Shown here: piece by piece, positions 27,688 to 36,312 of the stretch
Layout: each line of letters starts with the position of its first letter
Numbering within the stretch: position 1 is the stretch's first letter
Assembly (NCBI RefSeq): GCF_028330985.1
Contig: NZ_JAQMUE010000103.1
Span: 1-64,000, forward strand
Source: Roseofilum reptotaenium CS-1145
GTDB lineage: Bacteria > Cyanobacteriota > Cyanobacteriia > Cyanobacteriales > Desertifilaceae
Reading direction: 5' to 3'
DNA length: 64,000 nt
Notes under the pieces: model-generated
What the model saw: only the letters and a program-made list of their open reading frames with translations
Databases searched by the model: none
Told to the model about the DNA's origin: nothing
Translations under genes and position numbers: made by a program

Positions 27688-28043
27688 GAGATCAGTTGTT
27701 TGCCCGTCATACTAAAACTTCGGAAGTGACGGGCTTGTTGTTCAATCCGACTGGCGATGCGATCGCAGACTAAATTACACAATTCAAAGATTAATTCGTC
27801 TTTAACGCTATAGTAAGCAGATGTTCCTTCCGATCGTCGTTTCAGAATTCCTGCTTGTAACATCAGTTTGAGGTGCTTGGAGACGTTCGCTTGACTGGTT
27901 TGGGTGGCTTCGACTAATTCTTGTACACAATGCTCGCGATCGCGCAATAAGTTTAAAAGCTTTAAGCGCATGGGTTCTGAGAGAATACTGAAATATTCAG
28001 CGACTTGATCGACGACTTCTTGGGGAACCTGTTGGGATGCCAT
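27684..28043 (-). CDS. ArsR/SmtB family transcriptional regulator
   Basis: 119 residues from ATG 28043; upstream in-frame sequence to a TTG at 28088 looks non-coding. Seen: a winged helix-turn-helix with FSILSEPMRLKLLNLL, the recognition region CVQELVEATQTSQANVSKHLKLM, and a wing with RRSEGTSAYYSV. One Cys precedes the HTH (HCVQEL) but the classical ELCVCDL metal site is incomplete, and a second Cys lies in LVCDRI, so metal or redox sensing is possible but unproven. Convergent with the GerMN gene. Target unknown; autoregulation is typical of the family. Confidence 0.85.
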   Translation of the reverse strand: MASQQVPQEVVDQVAEYFSILSEPMRLKLLNLLRDREHCVQELVEATQTSQANVSKHLKLMLQAGILKRRSEGTSAYYSVKDELIFELCNLVCDRIASRIEQQARHFRSFSMTGKQLIS

Positions 28044-28151
28044 GTTGATTAAAGTCTTAATGACAATGAATGGGCAGTTGTTCCTCAAATTGTAGCAATT
28101 TATTGATCAATGGCAATAGGGTCATGAAGTAAGGGCATTAAGGCTAAACCG

Positions 28152-28499
28152 ATGCAAAACTTCCAGTCAGTATCAGACCATCAGCTAGAAGGAATGGTTT
28201 TGATGATTCCGACAAAATATGGTGGTAGAAAGGCCTACGTTTACTCTGGCTACCGAGGCCAGTTCTTCTGGCAAATCAACAACGAGTCATGTGCAGATTG
28301 GCTGGCACGATTCTACTTTGAGAATGATCCTCTCAAACCAGGTGAATCCAGCAATGTGAAAATTCAGCTTGCGGGGACAATAATGGAATTGGGCAGGAAG
28401 ACAGGTATGCCCGCAGGGAGACAGTTTGGCCTACGAGAAGGATCGAGGATAATTGGAGTAGGGGTTATCACTGCTTCCCTATACCCAGCTCCCCAATGA
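28152..28499 (+). CDS. Stand-alone protein resembling EF-Tu C-terminal domain
   Basis: 115 residues with no GTPase domain. Seen: two stretches that align by eye with the third (C-terminal) beta-barrel of elongation factor Tu. GGRKAYVYSGYRGQFFW corresponds to GGRHTPFFxGYRPQFY, and AGRQFGLREGSRIIGVGVI corresponds to GMRFAIREGGRTIGAGVV. The order and spacing are as in EF-Tu. Small stand-alone proteins of this kind exist in bacteria, but I know of no function. It could bind RNA, EF-Ts or tRNA-like ligands, or be unrelated in role. Ends near a palindromic repeat and converges with AgrE/ArgZ. Confidence 0.65.
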   Translation: MQNFQSVSDHQLEGMVLMIPTKYGGRKAYVYSGYRGQFFWQINNESCADWLARFYFENDPLKPGESSNVKIQLAGTIMELGRKTGMPAGRQFGLREGSRIIGVGVITASLYPAPQ

Positions 28500-28522
28500 A
28501 AAAAACCTTCTTTTGTCAAGTG

Positions 28523-28545
28523 GTAGGGTGGGCTGCCCACCCTAC
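28523..28545. repeat. Palindromic repeat GTAGGGTGGGC/GCCCACCCTAC
   Basis: Exact 11-bp arms around one T, between two convergent genes. This word is a frequent interspersed repeat in cyanobacterial genomes. It may double as a bidirectional transcription stop, though no T-run follows. Confidence 0.75.
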
Positions 28546-28554
28546 TGGCTTAGG

Positions 28555-30663
28555 CTACGAAACGGTTTGATAAACAGTGGTTAGTTTATGGAGTTGGTTC
28601 ACGAGCAGACTCAGGAATAAGCCGACATCAGTAACCACACCAATCGATTCTAACGAACCGCGATCGCTTAATTTGGTCACGACGGCTGGACTAATATCCA
28701 CGCAAACCATTTTTACACCCGCAGGAGTCATATTGCCGACACCGATGGAATGGAGCATCGATGAGAGCATCAGCACCATATCCGCACCTTGTAGGAGTTG
28801 GGCATACTCTTGTTGGGCCGCGATCATATTCATTTGGGTATCGGGTAAGGGACCATCATCGCGGATGGAACCCGCTAAGACAAAGGGTACTTGATTCTGG
28901 ACACATTCATACATCACCCCTTTGGTTAAGACTCCAGATTCTACCGCTTGGGCAATGCTCCCACAGCGACGAATCTTATTAATCACCTTCAGATGATGAC
29001 GATGCCCTCCTTGTACGGCTACGCCTTGATTCATATCCACACCCAAGGAGGTTCCCATTAGTGCTTGTTCGATATCATGGACGGCGATCGCATTTCCACC
29101 CAGTAGCACTTGTACATAACCTTCCCGGATCAGTCTCGCTAAGTGCTGTCCGCCACCAGTATGAATAACCACCGGGCCAGCCGTCACCACGACTTTACCG
29201 CCTTGATCGCGAATATGACGCAACTCCCAAGCCACCTGCTCAACCATTAATTCTACGCGGCGCTCGCTGGAGACTCCACCACTCATAAAGCTAAATTCTT
29301 GAGGTGCTTTTTGATCCCGGTTTTCCACCTTATGCAGTGTGCGAATGCCACGAGTACCGACAATTACATCTTCACCGATTACCAGGTCTCGTATTAATTT
29401 ACATTGAGCCACTGGTCCTTCATCCGTATAGGTAACGGCGATCGAAGCATCCATGCGTTGTTTTTGTACCTTCACCCAAGTACCATTTATCCGCACTTCT
29501 GTGGGATAGATGGTACTGACATAGAAATCATCTGGTGCAGTTCCGGGTTGGGGAACCGGTTCGCGTCGCGATTCTTGCTCGTCTTCAGATGCTGGTATTG
29601 CCCCTAAGTCAATCAATTGGGACATAATATCATCAAGCACTTCAGCCGAAGGAGCAGACACTTTCACATCCGCTTCGGAAGGACTTTGCCGTTGTTCGCC
29701 CAAATTGAAGTTCAAAACCTTGAAGCTACCGCCACCATCCACGATCAAATCTAACGCCCGGTTCATTAATCCTGCATCGAGTAAATGGCCGACCATGTGA
29801 ATGGTACGGGTATCAATTTGCGTGGTAGCGTGGAGTTCCGTGCGTACCGGTTCCGTAATTCGCAGGGTGAGACATTTCGATGCACCCCCAGCTTTCAAAA
29901 ATTCCGTTAACGGGGTTTCAATGACTCGGAAACCGGCAGTTTCTAAGCGATTTCTTAAATCTTGACTGGCTTTATTGAGAATGACAATATCGTTAATATT
30001 GACCGCATTGCACGCAAAAGTAACGGCATCGGGTTCACTAATGGCAATCCGTTTTTCCGCTGGAACCCGCATTTCAATGAGGCGATTAGAATATCCATCA
30101 AAGGCAGGTGGGTAGTAGAGCAGATAGCCACCGCTTAAGGGACAGAAACAGGTATCGAGATGGTAGAAGCGCTCATCCATTAAGCGTAAGGAGAGCACTT
30201 CTACATCTAACCATTCAGCGATCGCCGGATGAGCATCGAGTTCAGACCGGAATCCATACCCAGCCCACAACCATCTTCCTTCCCGGTCAAATAAAGCATC
30301 ACCTGCTCCTTCAAAAGGTACATCTTTCGGTAATTCATGCACTGTGAATCCTTGAGATTCAAACCAGGTCTTAAAATGAGGTTCTTCTCCTTGTCGTTCA
30401 GGATGATAAAATCGGCTAAGAACAACCGTCTTACCCAGTACTAAACCTGCATTAGCAGTAAACACCATATCCGGCCATCCCTGTTCCGGTTTGACCAATT
30501 CTACGATGGCATGTTCTTTAATAATATGGTGAAGTTTGTTCCATTGTTCTACAGCTATAGAACGAGAGGATTTGTGAATATTTCCTTCCATCCAAGGATT
30601 AATGACATAATCCACGTCATAGTGTTCAGGATCACACATTAAAAAGCGAATTTGATCGGTCAT
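28555..30663 (-). CDS. argZ: Bifunctional arginine dihydrolase / ornithine cyclodeaminase-like (AgrE/ArgZ)
   Basis: 702 residues, the usual length. The N-terminal half converts arginine to ornithine, CO2 and ammonia. The C-terminal half is an ornithine cyclodeaminase/LOR-SDH type domain giving proline in Anabaena AgrE. Seen: N71 in TANAG, E118/D122 in FEGAGDALFD, H168 in FYHLD and nucleophile C264 in GGASKCLTLR. The residue numbers coincide with those I recall for the characterised enzymes. The second half carries GGVSSERR and a nucleotide-binding VLLGGNAIAVHDIE region. It mobilises nitrogen from arginine/cyanophycin. Cytosolic. Stands alone, convergent with the EF-Tu-like gene. Confidence 0.93.
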   Translation of the reverse strand: MTDQIRFLMCDPEHYDVDYVINPWMEGNIHKSSRSIAVEQWNKLHHIIKEHAIVELVKPEQGWPDMVFTANAGLVLGKTVVLSRFYHPERQGEEPHFKTWFESQGFTVHELPKDVPFEGAGDALFDREGRWLWAGYGFRSELDAHPAIAEWLDVEVLSLRLMDERFYHLDTCFCPLSGGYLLYYPPAFDGYSNRLIEMRVPAEKRIAISEPDAVTFACNAVNINDIVILNKASQDLRNRLETAGFRVIETPLTEFLKAGGASKCLTLRITEPVRTELHATTQIDTRTIHMVGHLLDAGLMNRALDLIVDGGGSFKVLNFNLGEQRQSPSEADVKVSAPSAEVLDDIMSQLIDLGAIPASEDEQESRREPVPQPGTAPDDFYVSTIYPTEVRINGTWVKVQKQRMDASIAVTYTDEGPVAQCKLIRDLVIGEDVIVGTRGIRTLHKVENRDQKAPQEFSFMSGGVSSERRVELMVEQVAWELRHIRDQGGKVVVTAGPVVIHTGGGQHLARLIREGYVQVLLGGNAIAVHDIEQALMGTSLGVDMNQGVAVQGGHRHHLKVINKIRRCGSIAQAVESGVLTKGVMYECVQNQVPFVLAGSIRDDGPLPDTQMNMIAAQQEYAQLLQGADMVLMLSSMLHSIGVGNMTPAGVKMVCVDISPAVVTKLSDRGSLESIGVVTDVGLFLSLLVNQLHKLTTVYQTVS

Positions 30664-31040
30664 AATTCAATTTAAGATAGGGTAGACGCGAAGGGTAACC
30701 AGTCAAGGAAGGAGGCAAGAGGCAAAAGGCAATGCAAGAAAACGGGATTCCACACTTTCCTTGAATAGCCTATATAGCGTTTCTCTCTTCTATGAGGTAC
30801 AGCTTGAAGCCTTAGAACCTAAGCCATACAAGCTATTGCCTATTGCCTATTGCCTAGCGCGAAGCGCTATATAAGCGTCTCATTCAATTGCTTTACCCCC
30901 ATTTGAGTCTATCGGTTTTCTGTTTTTTAGGCTGAAAACGGTTAAGATGGTTAAGCCTTATGCCAACCCATTATCCTATCATAGTTAAAAGCATTTCTTG
31001 GGAAAGAGTCAGGATTTCATAACGAATTGAGGTAAAGACG
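30664..31040. other. Gene-free stretch between AgrE and a saccharopine-dehydrogenase-like gene
   Basis: 377 bp with divergent genes on both sides, so two promoters are expected. The left part holds a simple GGCAAAAGGCAA-type run and the right-hand repeat copy B (30771-30873). GAGGT just before the TTG at 31041 is the ribosome site of the next gene. Confidence 0.5.
30771..30873. repeat. Dispersed repeat, copy B, bounded by TATATAGCG/CGCTATATA
   Basis: A 103-bp element with 9-bp inverted ends at 30771-30779 and 30865-30873. Its body matches copy A (3341-3419). A TATTGCC unit is repeated three times near the right end, just before the hairpin TAGCGC-GAA-GCGCTA. Its layout fits a small non-autonomous mobile element; no target-site duplication was confirmed. 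Confidence 0.65.
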
Positions 31041-32162
31041 TTGGCTAAAGATCAAATCTTAATTGTGGGAGGAACCGGAAGAATTGGTCATCACGTGGCC
31101 CAAGATTTACAAGGGCGCATGGGGGCAAAGATTGTAGTTACAGGTCGCCAGCGTCCGAGGCATGATTGGGATTTCATTGGGCAATTTTTGGCTCTTGATT
31201 TAGGGAACCGGGAACAGCTCAAAGAGGCGATCGCCGAAAGTCAACTGGTAATTCATTGCGCTGGGCCGTTTCACTATCGGGACGCTAGGGTTCTCAAGAA
31301 TTGTATTGAGCAAGGGGTGGATTATCTGGATGTTAGCGATCATCGCTCGTTTACCCAAAAAGCATTGGCCTTAGCCCCCGCAGCTCAAGAAGCGGGAATT
31401 ACTGCCATTGTAAATACGGGAGTTTTTCCGGGCATTTCTAATAGCATGGTACGGCACGCGGTAGACCCATTCGATCGAGTAGAAACGATTCGCCTATATT
31501 ATGCCGTAGGAGGGTCTGGAGGCGCAGGGATAACGGTAATGCGAACAACATTTTTAGGCCTGCAACATCCGTTTTTAGCCTGGATAGAGGGAAAATGGCA
31601 AACGATCGCCCCCTACAGCGATCGCCAAATTATTGACTTTGGCCCCCCATTCGATCGCCTGGGAGTCTATTGGTACGATGTCCCCGAAGCTTGGACATTA
31701 GCGGAAAGTTTCCCCGTAAAGAATGTGATTACTAAATTCGGCTCTGCACCCGATATTTACAACCGTTTAACGGCTCTGATGACTAAATTACCCCAATCTT
31801 GGATTAATCATCCTTGGGTCATTGAAGGACTCTCCCAAATTAGTTATCGCATGACCCAAGTTAGCGATCGCTTCTCTGGTGTCGGTATTGTCATGATTGT
31901 CGAAGTGGAAGGAGAGCGCCAGGGTAAACCGGCCCAATATCAAAGCCGATTTTACCATCCTCATACAGCGATCGCTGCCGGATGGAGCACAGGAACCTTA
32001 GCTGAATGGATTTGGCAGGGAAAACTGAAAAAACCAGGGGTTTGGCCTGTTGAACAAGCGGTTAGCTCAGACGACTTCGTCGAGATGATGCGATCGCGAA
32101 GTGAAACGGAGTTTTATCGCGCTAGCAATCTAGATTTCCACAACACTTGGAGAGCTCTTTAG
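31041..32162 (+). CDS. Saccharopine dehydrogenase-like NAD(P)-binding protein
   Basis: 373 residues. TTG start supported by GAGGT at the right distance; the next Met is inside the Rossmann fold. Seen: the nucleotide-binding ILIVGGTGRIGHHVAQDL at the N-terminus, VIHCAGPFHYRD (about 73-84), VDYLDVSDHR and IVNTGVFPGISNS. These resemble the saccharopine-dehydrogenase/trans-acting-enoyl-reductase superfamily, in which VIHCAGPF is typical. The substrate cannot be told from sequence; the family includes lysine-pathway enzymes and lipid or pigment reductases. No membrane segment. Possible carotenoid or lipid metabolism is speculation. Confidence 0.75.
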   Translation: MAKDQILIVGGTGRIGHHVAQDLQGRMGAKIVVTGRQRPRHDWDFIGQFLALDLGNREQLKEAIAESQLVIHCAGPFHYRDARVLKNCIEQGVDYLDVSDHRSFTQKALALAPAAQEAGITAIVNTGVFPGISNSMVRHAVDPFDRVETIRLYYAVGGSGGAGITVMRTTFLGLQHPFLAWIEGKWQTIAPYSDRQIIDFGPPFDRLGVYWYDVPEAWTLAESFPVKNVITKFGSAPDIYNRLTALMTKLPQSWINHPWVIEGLSQISYRMTQVSDRFSGVGIVMIVEVEGERQGKPAQYQSRFYHPHTAIAAGWSTGTLAEWIWQGKLKKPGVWPVEQAVSSDDFVEMMRSRSETEFYRASNLDFHNTWRAL

Positions 32163-32176
32163 AGCATTTTATCAAC

Positions 32177-32206
32177 TGTAGGGGCAAAAAATTTTTTGCC
32201 CCTACA
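32177..32206. repeat. 30-bp perfect palindrome of the TGTAGGGGC family
   Basis: TGTAGGGGC-AAAAAA then its reverse complement (TTTTTT-GCCCCTACA). The same outer arms as 8099-8128 with an A6/T6 centre. It sits 14 bp after the stop of the upstream gene and may act as a terminator for either convergent gene. Confidence 0.8.
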
Positions 32207-32234
32207 AATCATTCTTTTAGACCCATAACCCATT

Positions 32235-33020
32235 TTAACGCAATCGCACATGACGGCTCCAACGAGTCTTATTCCAAAGCCACAAAAACGCCACGCCCCC
32301 TATAATTGCCCCCAAATTCCACTTAACCGACTTTTTCATCAGCGTCAACCGTTGTGCCCTCCTCTGACTTCTCAATTGCCCTTCCCATGCCCGTTGGGTT
32401 TGTGCCAATTCCTGCTGTAATTCTTTCTTCAACTCTTGGGGATTATCACGGATAGGTAAGACCCGATTCGGAAACATCCAAACCCTTAATTCATTTAAAT
32501 CTTCGATGGATTTGCTTTGTTGAAGACGCTCCTGAGCATCGGCAAAAACCTGAGTGTGTTCAACCATTTGGGACTGTAACTGAGCCTGATTCATCCCCTC
32601 GATTTTCCAAGTTTGACGAATTCCCACAGGAACCATCAATAAATAACCCAAACCCACCAACAACATCATCCGAGACAAAAAACGCCATAACCTTAACTCC
32701 CAACGATCCACATAACCCCAGCGACCATAAAGAACACACACCAATCCCAATAAAGGAAACCAGCATCCCTCAACCAAATGTCCCATCGTCTCCAATACCC
32801 AAACCGGATTTAAAGGTTGGAAAGGAATAAACAGAATAATTGTATTAATCACTGTTAAACCTAAGACCGTGTACCCTACCATAGGAAGTAGCACGAGCGT
32901 GCGGTTAAAAACAGCTTCAGAAAGAAACAATCCTGAATCCTTGGGATGGAGAGGATCTTGGAACCAGGGAGGAGATAATTTCTTAGTTGGGGGATTGGGC
33001 TTGGGTTGTTGCTCTAGCAT
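32235..33020 (-). CDS. HpsJ-like membrane protein
   Basis: About 261 residues from ATG 33020; the frame is open to 33128, but the extra N-terminus looks non-coding. Seen: membrane helices near residues 38-60, 75-92 and 107-126, a helical cytoplasmic or periplasmic stretch rich in Gln/Glu (about 140-230), and a C-terminal helix. The region FIPFQPLNPVWVLETMGHLVEGCWFPLLG (about 54-82) resembles cyanobacterial HpsJ-type proteins, linked to hormogonium polysaccharide and motility loci. The other hps genes are not in the window, so a role in polysaccharide export is inference. The assignment is by pattern memory. Confidence 0.5.
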   Translation of the reverse strand: MLEQQPKPNPPTKKLSPPWFQDPLHPKDSGLFLSEAVFNRTLVLLPMVGYTVLGLTVINTIILFIPFQPLNPVWVLETMGHLVEGCWFPLLGLVCVLYGRWGYVDRWELRLWRFLSRMMLLVGLGYLLMVPVGIRQTWKIEGMNQAQLQSQMVEHTQVFADAQERLQQSKSIEDLNELRVWMFPNRVLPIRDNPQELKKELQQELAQTQRAWEGQLRSQRRAQRLTLMKKSVKWNLGAIIGGVAFLWLWNKTRWSRHVRLR

Positions 33021-33217
33021 AGGAATAGCAATGGATGACTGAGGGTGAAAAGCTTTTAGACCCGATAAGATACACTGAGATTGGTATAAACTTATGGTAG
33101 CTGATCCTGAATTCCCTTCTGCATCCATTCAGCAGTCATTTAACTTTGGGTGACATCATGATAAATAAGGATCTCTGATGTAGAGATCTCTAAGCTTGTA
33201 CTCTTAGGATCTGATGG

Positions 33218-34612
33218 ATGTCTATTCAGTTTTCCACCCTAGTCAACCTATTGAGCGCCCAGTTATCCCGTAAGATTGCGGGTTGGGTGTTTGTAAGTTT
33301 AATGGCGATCGAAGGGCTTATTTTAATTCCGTCCTATTCTCGGCAAGAACAACAGGAGTTAATGCAACTTGAAGAAGTCTCTTCAGCGGTTATTGATTCT
33401 ATTGTCCGTTTAAGCTCACTGGGAATGGATAACGATCCAGAGTTTTATCAAAAGCTAAAAACGATAACAGAAGATTCGATTATTGTGGGAGTTACCATTT
33501 ACGATCGCACTGGAAAAGCCATTTCTGAGTTTGGCGAGTCACCCGAAATTTCCTTTAAGCAAACCCAACAGGCGGACATTGTCCGCGATCGCAATTGGAA
33601 TGGACTGCGCTATGATGTGGCTTGGTCTGGAGACTATTTAGGCATTGAGTATACTTTGGTTGCTCGCCACAATGCTGAACGGATTCAACCCTTGCTCAAT
33701 GCCTATAAATGGCGAATTCTGGGATTAGTGATCATTATCGCGATCGTAGTCACATCCTCAACCTTATTGGTTTTAGGGATAACTGTCATTATTCCTATTC
33801 TACGCCTGAGAGATGATTTGATTGCCGCAGGAGAAGCCTTATCGAATCCGGATCATCACCCTGTTAATCTTCAATTTTATTCTTTTTCTTCTAGCCAACG
33901 CTCTGATGAATTAGGTGCAGTCATGCAAGCCTTTCATCAAATGTTTGTTCGAGTGTATCAGGAGCAAGAAAAATCAGAGCGCTTATTGCTCAACATTTTG
34001 CCCCAGGCGATCGCCTCTGAATTGAGAAATGGCCACTCGACTATTGCCAATGGTTTTGCTGAAGTTACCATCCTGTTTGCTGACTTAGTGGGGTTTACCC
34101 AACTGGCCGAGCGGTTTTCACCGTCTGAATTAGTCGGGTTTCTCAATCAAATTTTTTCTCAGTTCGATGCTCTGACTCAAAAGTATCATCTAGAGAAAAT
34201 AAAGACTATCGGTGATGCTTACATGGTCGCTGGGGGAATTCCCATAGAGCGATCCGATCATGCCGAGGCTATTGCTAATATGGCCTTAGAGATGCAAGAA
34301 GCGATCAAGCAATTTAATCACCAATCTCAAGAACAATTTAAGATCCGCATTGGTATTAATACTGGGCCAGTTGTTGCTGGAGTGATCGGCACAAAAAAAT
34401 TTAGTTATGACTTGTGGGGAGATGCTGTCAATACAGCCAGTCGTATGGAATCCCATGGTCTTCCTGGCATGATTCAGGTCAGTCAATCCACCTATGAAAA
34501 ACTCCAGGGAAAATATCAATTTCAAGAGCGAGGCAAAATTCCCATCAAAGGAAAAGGTCAACTGAAAACCTATTTTTTAATCGGTAAACTGCAATCAAAA
34601 GGGCTACCCTAA
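33218..34612 (+). CDS. Membrane-bound class III adenylate cyclase
   Basis: 464 residues. Seen: membrane helix 1 (about 17-36), an extracytoplasmic sensor (about 40-165), helix 2 (about 168-193), a HAMP-like linker, and a class III cyclase domain (about 283-455). The metal-binding Asps are in ILFADLVGF and TIGDAYM, the substrate-specificity Lys in EKIKTIGD and Asp in SYDLWGD, with NTASRMES following. Lys/Asp, not Glu/Cys, indicates ATP, so it should make cAMP. The catalytic set is complete. Resembles CyaB/CyaC-type cyclases. A close paralogue lies at 40661-42760. Confidence 0.9.
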   Translation: MSIQFSTLVNLLSAQLSRKIAGWVFVSLMAIEGLILIPSYSRQEQQELMQLEEVSSAVIDSIVRLSSLGMDNDPEFYQKLKTITEDSIIVGVTIYDRTGKAISEFGESPEISFKQTQQADIVRDRNWNGLRYDVAWSGDYLGIEYTLVARHNAERIQPLLNAYKWRILGLVIIIAIVVTSSTLLVLGITVIIPILRLRDDLIAAGEALSNPDHHPVNLQFYSFSSSQRSDELGAVMQAFHQMFVRVYQEQEKSERLLLNILPQAIASELRNGHSTIANGFAEVTILFADLVGFTQLAERFSPSELVGFLNQIFSQFDALTQKYHLEKIKTIGDAYMVAGGIPIERSDHAEAIANMALEMQEAIKQFNHQSQEQFKIRIGINTGPVVAGVIGTKKFSYDLWGDAVNTASRMESHGLPGMIQVSQSTYEKLQGKYQFQERGKIPIKGKGQLKTYFLIGKLQSKGLP

Positions 34613-34628
34613 ATCGATAGGATAGCCC
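34597..34628 (-). terminator. Stem-loop terminator after the RTX gene
   Basis: GGGCTACCCTA (34601-34611) pairs with TAGGATAGCCC (34618-34628) with one mismatch. On the minus strand the stem is followed by TTTTGATT, suiting the RTX-repeat gene. It overlaps the stop codon of the cyclase, so it may act both ways. Confidence 0.5.
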
Positions 34629-34654
34629 CTGACGGAAATTAATTTATGGTATAA

Positions 34655-35497
34655 CTAGGCTATGCCATCAATAAAGGGGCCAAAGAAATCAGATCCTAGA
34701 TTTTGCTGGAAGGGAGTGAGTGTCTGGACATCAAACCTATTGATACCCAAATTATAGTCTTGAAGAACTGCCAGAACCTGGTTGTTCAAGTTGTTGAAAA
34801 TAATTGTATCGTTAGCGGTTCCTCCAACAATGTTCTGGCCGGTATCGAATCTCAAGTTAGCATAGACCAGACCACTGTCTAGACCTATCTTATCTTCTTG
34901 AGGATTGAAATCAGTAATCACATCAGCATTCAGGGGGTTAGCTGGATCGACCGTGCTGTTGGGCACTCCTCCAATCACTGTATCAAATCCATTACTACGG
35001 ATAACGAAGGTGTCGAATCCTGCTCCTCCGGTTAATTCATCTTTGCCAAAATCACCGAAAAGCCAGTCGTCACCAGCACCACCATTAAGCTCGTCATTTC
35101 CTCGACCACCTCGTAGGGTATCCTCATCTTGATTCCCCGACAGGTTATCGTCACCAAGATTACCGAGAAGCAAGTCTCTACCAGAAAAACCAATTAGACG
35201 GTCATTTCCTTGGCCACCAGCGAGTTTATCTTGATTGTTGCCGCCATAAAGCCAATCATCGCCTGCATTCCCTAGAATTCGTTGGTTACCGACAGAACCA
35301 ATTACAGTGTCATTTCCCTCAAGCATCCAGAGTCCGCCAGGACCGGTGGTAAAATCAGCCCCCAGACTCACAAAATCATTGGTGGGCGCTGTAATCTGAG
35401 GAAAAACTAAACCAACAGGTGTTGGGGTGGCAACAGTCCGAGATAAACCATTAATTCCAGAAGGGTCGTTGGTTAATACAGTAGGTATGATTCCCAT
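34655..35497 (-). CDS. RTX (hemolysin-type) calcium-binding repeat protein
   Basis: 280 residues from ATG 35497; AGGAG lies 9 bases upstream, which rejects the TTG two codons earlier. Seen: seven or so nonapeptides of type GGxGNDxLxG (about 75-160; examples GGQGNDRLI, GGAGDDWLF), then a FDTFVI domain and the Asp-rich DVITDFNPQEDKIGL motif common after RTX arrays. No N-terminal signal peptide, as expected for type I secretion; no protease or lipase domain. Likely a secreted or surface protein. The secretion genes are not in the window. Confidence 0.85.
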   Translation of the reverse strand: MGIIPTVLTNDPSGINGLSRTVATPTPVGLVFPQITAPTNDFVSLGADFTTGPGGLWMLEGNDTVIGSVGNQRILGNAGDDWLYGGNNQDKLAGGQGNDRLIGFSGRDLLLGNLGDDNLSGNQDEDTLRGGRGNDELNGGAGDDWLFGDFGKDELTGGAGFDTFVIRSNGFDTVIGGVPNSTVDPANPLNADVITDFNPQEDKIGLDSGLVYANLRFDTGQNIVGGTANDTIIFNNLNNQVLAVLQDYNLGINRFDVQTLTPFQQNLGSDFFGPFIDGIA

Positions 35498-35709
35498 AAT
35501 CAATCACTCCTCACATTAAATAGCTATGGTTATGGCGTACGCCTAGAAGATTATAGCAGTAGTCTCCCTGAAGTGTGTCAATCCCTCTCACGAATCTCTT
35601 AAAATTGCTTCTAGGTAAATGATTCGGAGGACAGATCCAAAATAATCAATCAGGTCTTCTTCATCGCTGGCTGCATTATAGCTTGACGAGGTTATTGATT
35701 GGTTAGGAA

Positions 35710-36099
35710 TTAGGCTAAAGTTTCTGGACAGTATCCTAGTCCCATCACAAATTGTTTGCGGAAAGTTTCTATTTCAATACGATTGGGTCTTCCATGGGAT
35801 ACGACTGCTACTTGGTAGCGACGCATGACATGGGTGGGGGATTGACCGGTTTCTAGACTCCATAGGGCCATTTGCACACGAATCTCTGGTTGATATGCAA
35901 ATCCTAATTCGTTCAGGACGGCACGGAAGTTACCCGCTTCTTGTGAATTGAGTTCTCGGGCCAGCTTGATCCGGACGACCCAACCATCAATTTGATGAAT
36001 AACGGTAACAAAATCGACCTGAAATTGAGGTAAAAGGTTTAGATACTCAATAATCCGGAGGGTTAAGCTGGCATTCGCGAGGTAGTAAAGATAGTCCAT
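35710..36099 (-). CDS. Conserved hypothetical protein
   Basis: 129 residues from ATG 36099, preceded by AAGGA. The open frame continues upstream but encodes Pro-rich nonsense over tandem repeats. Seen: a compact, mixed alpha/beta sequence starting MDYLYYLANASLTLRIIEYL and ending GLGYCPETLA, with a QMALWSLETGQ core. No signal peptide or membrane helix and no motif I can name. It lies divergently from queA. Possibly specific to cyanobacteria; function unknown. Confidence 0.6.
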   Translation of the reverse strand: MDYLYYLANASLTLRIIEYLNLLPQFQVDFVTVIHQIDGWVVRIKLARELNSQEAGNFRAVLNELGFAYQPEIRVQMALWSLETGQSPTHVMRRYQVAVVSHGRPNRIEIETFRKQFVMGLGYCPETLA

Positions 36100-36221
36100 A
36101 AGTTTTCCTTCAGTCACCTGGCAAATGCTACAGTTCCATTGTCTCTGGATAGCGGAGATCATGAGTAGGGGAAGGTTCCCCGATATGATCTGGGTAGATT
36201 CCCCCAATTTTGGTGGGGGAG

Positions 36222-36274
36222 TGGGGAGATGGGGAGATGGGGGACACGGGGCACGGAGACACGGAGACACGGAG
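36222..36274. repeat. Short tandem repeats upstream of queA
   Basis: Runs of GGGGAGAT (36222-36240) and CGGAGACA (about 36254-36274) lie between the hypothetical gene and queA. A CCCCCA...TGGGGG inverted repeat precedes them. Such runs are common non-coding cyanobacterial DNA. Confidence 0.6.
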
Positions 36275-36312
36275 AATGGGGTATCTTGAAGAGTGTTGAT
36301 TGGAATTGAGTG

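Noticed and set aside
36100-36270. N-terminal extension (MSPCLRAPCPPSPH...) of the hypothetical gene ending at 35710
   Set aside because: Encoded by simple tandem repeats; the ATG at 36099 has AAGGA upstream and starts the plausible protein.
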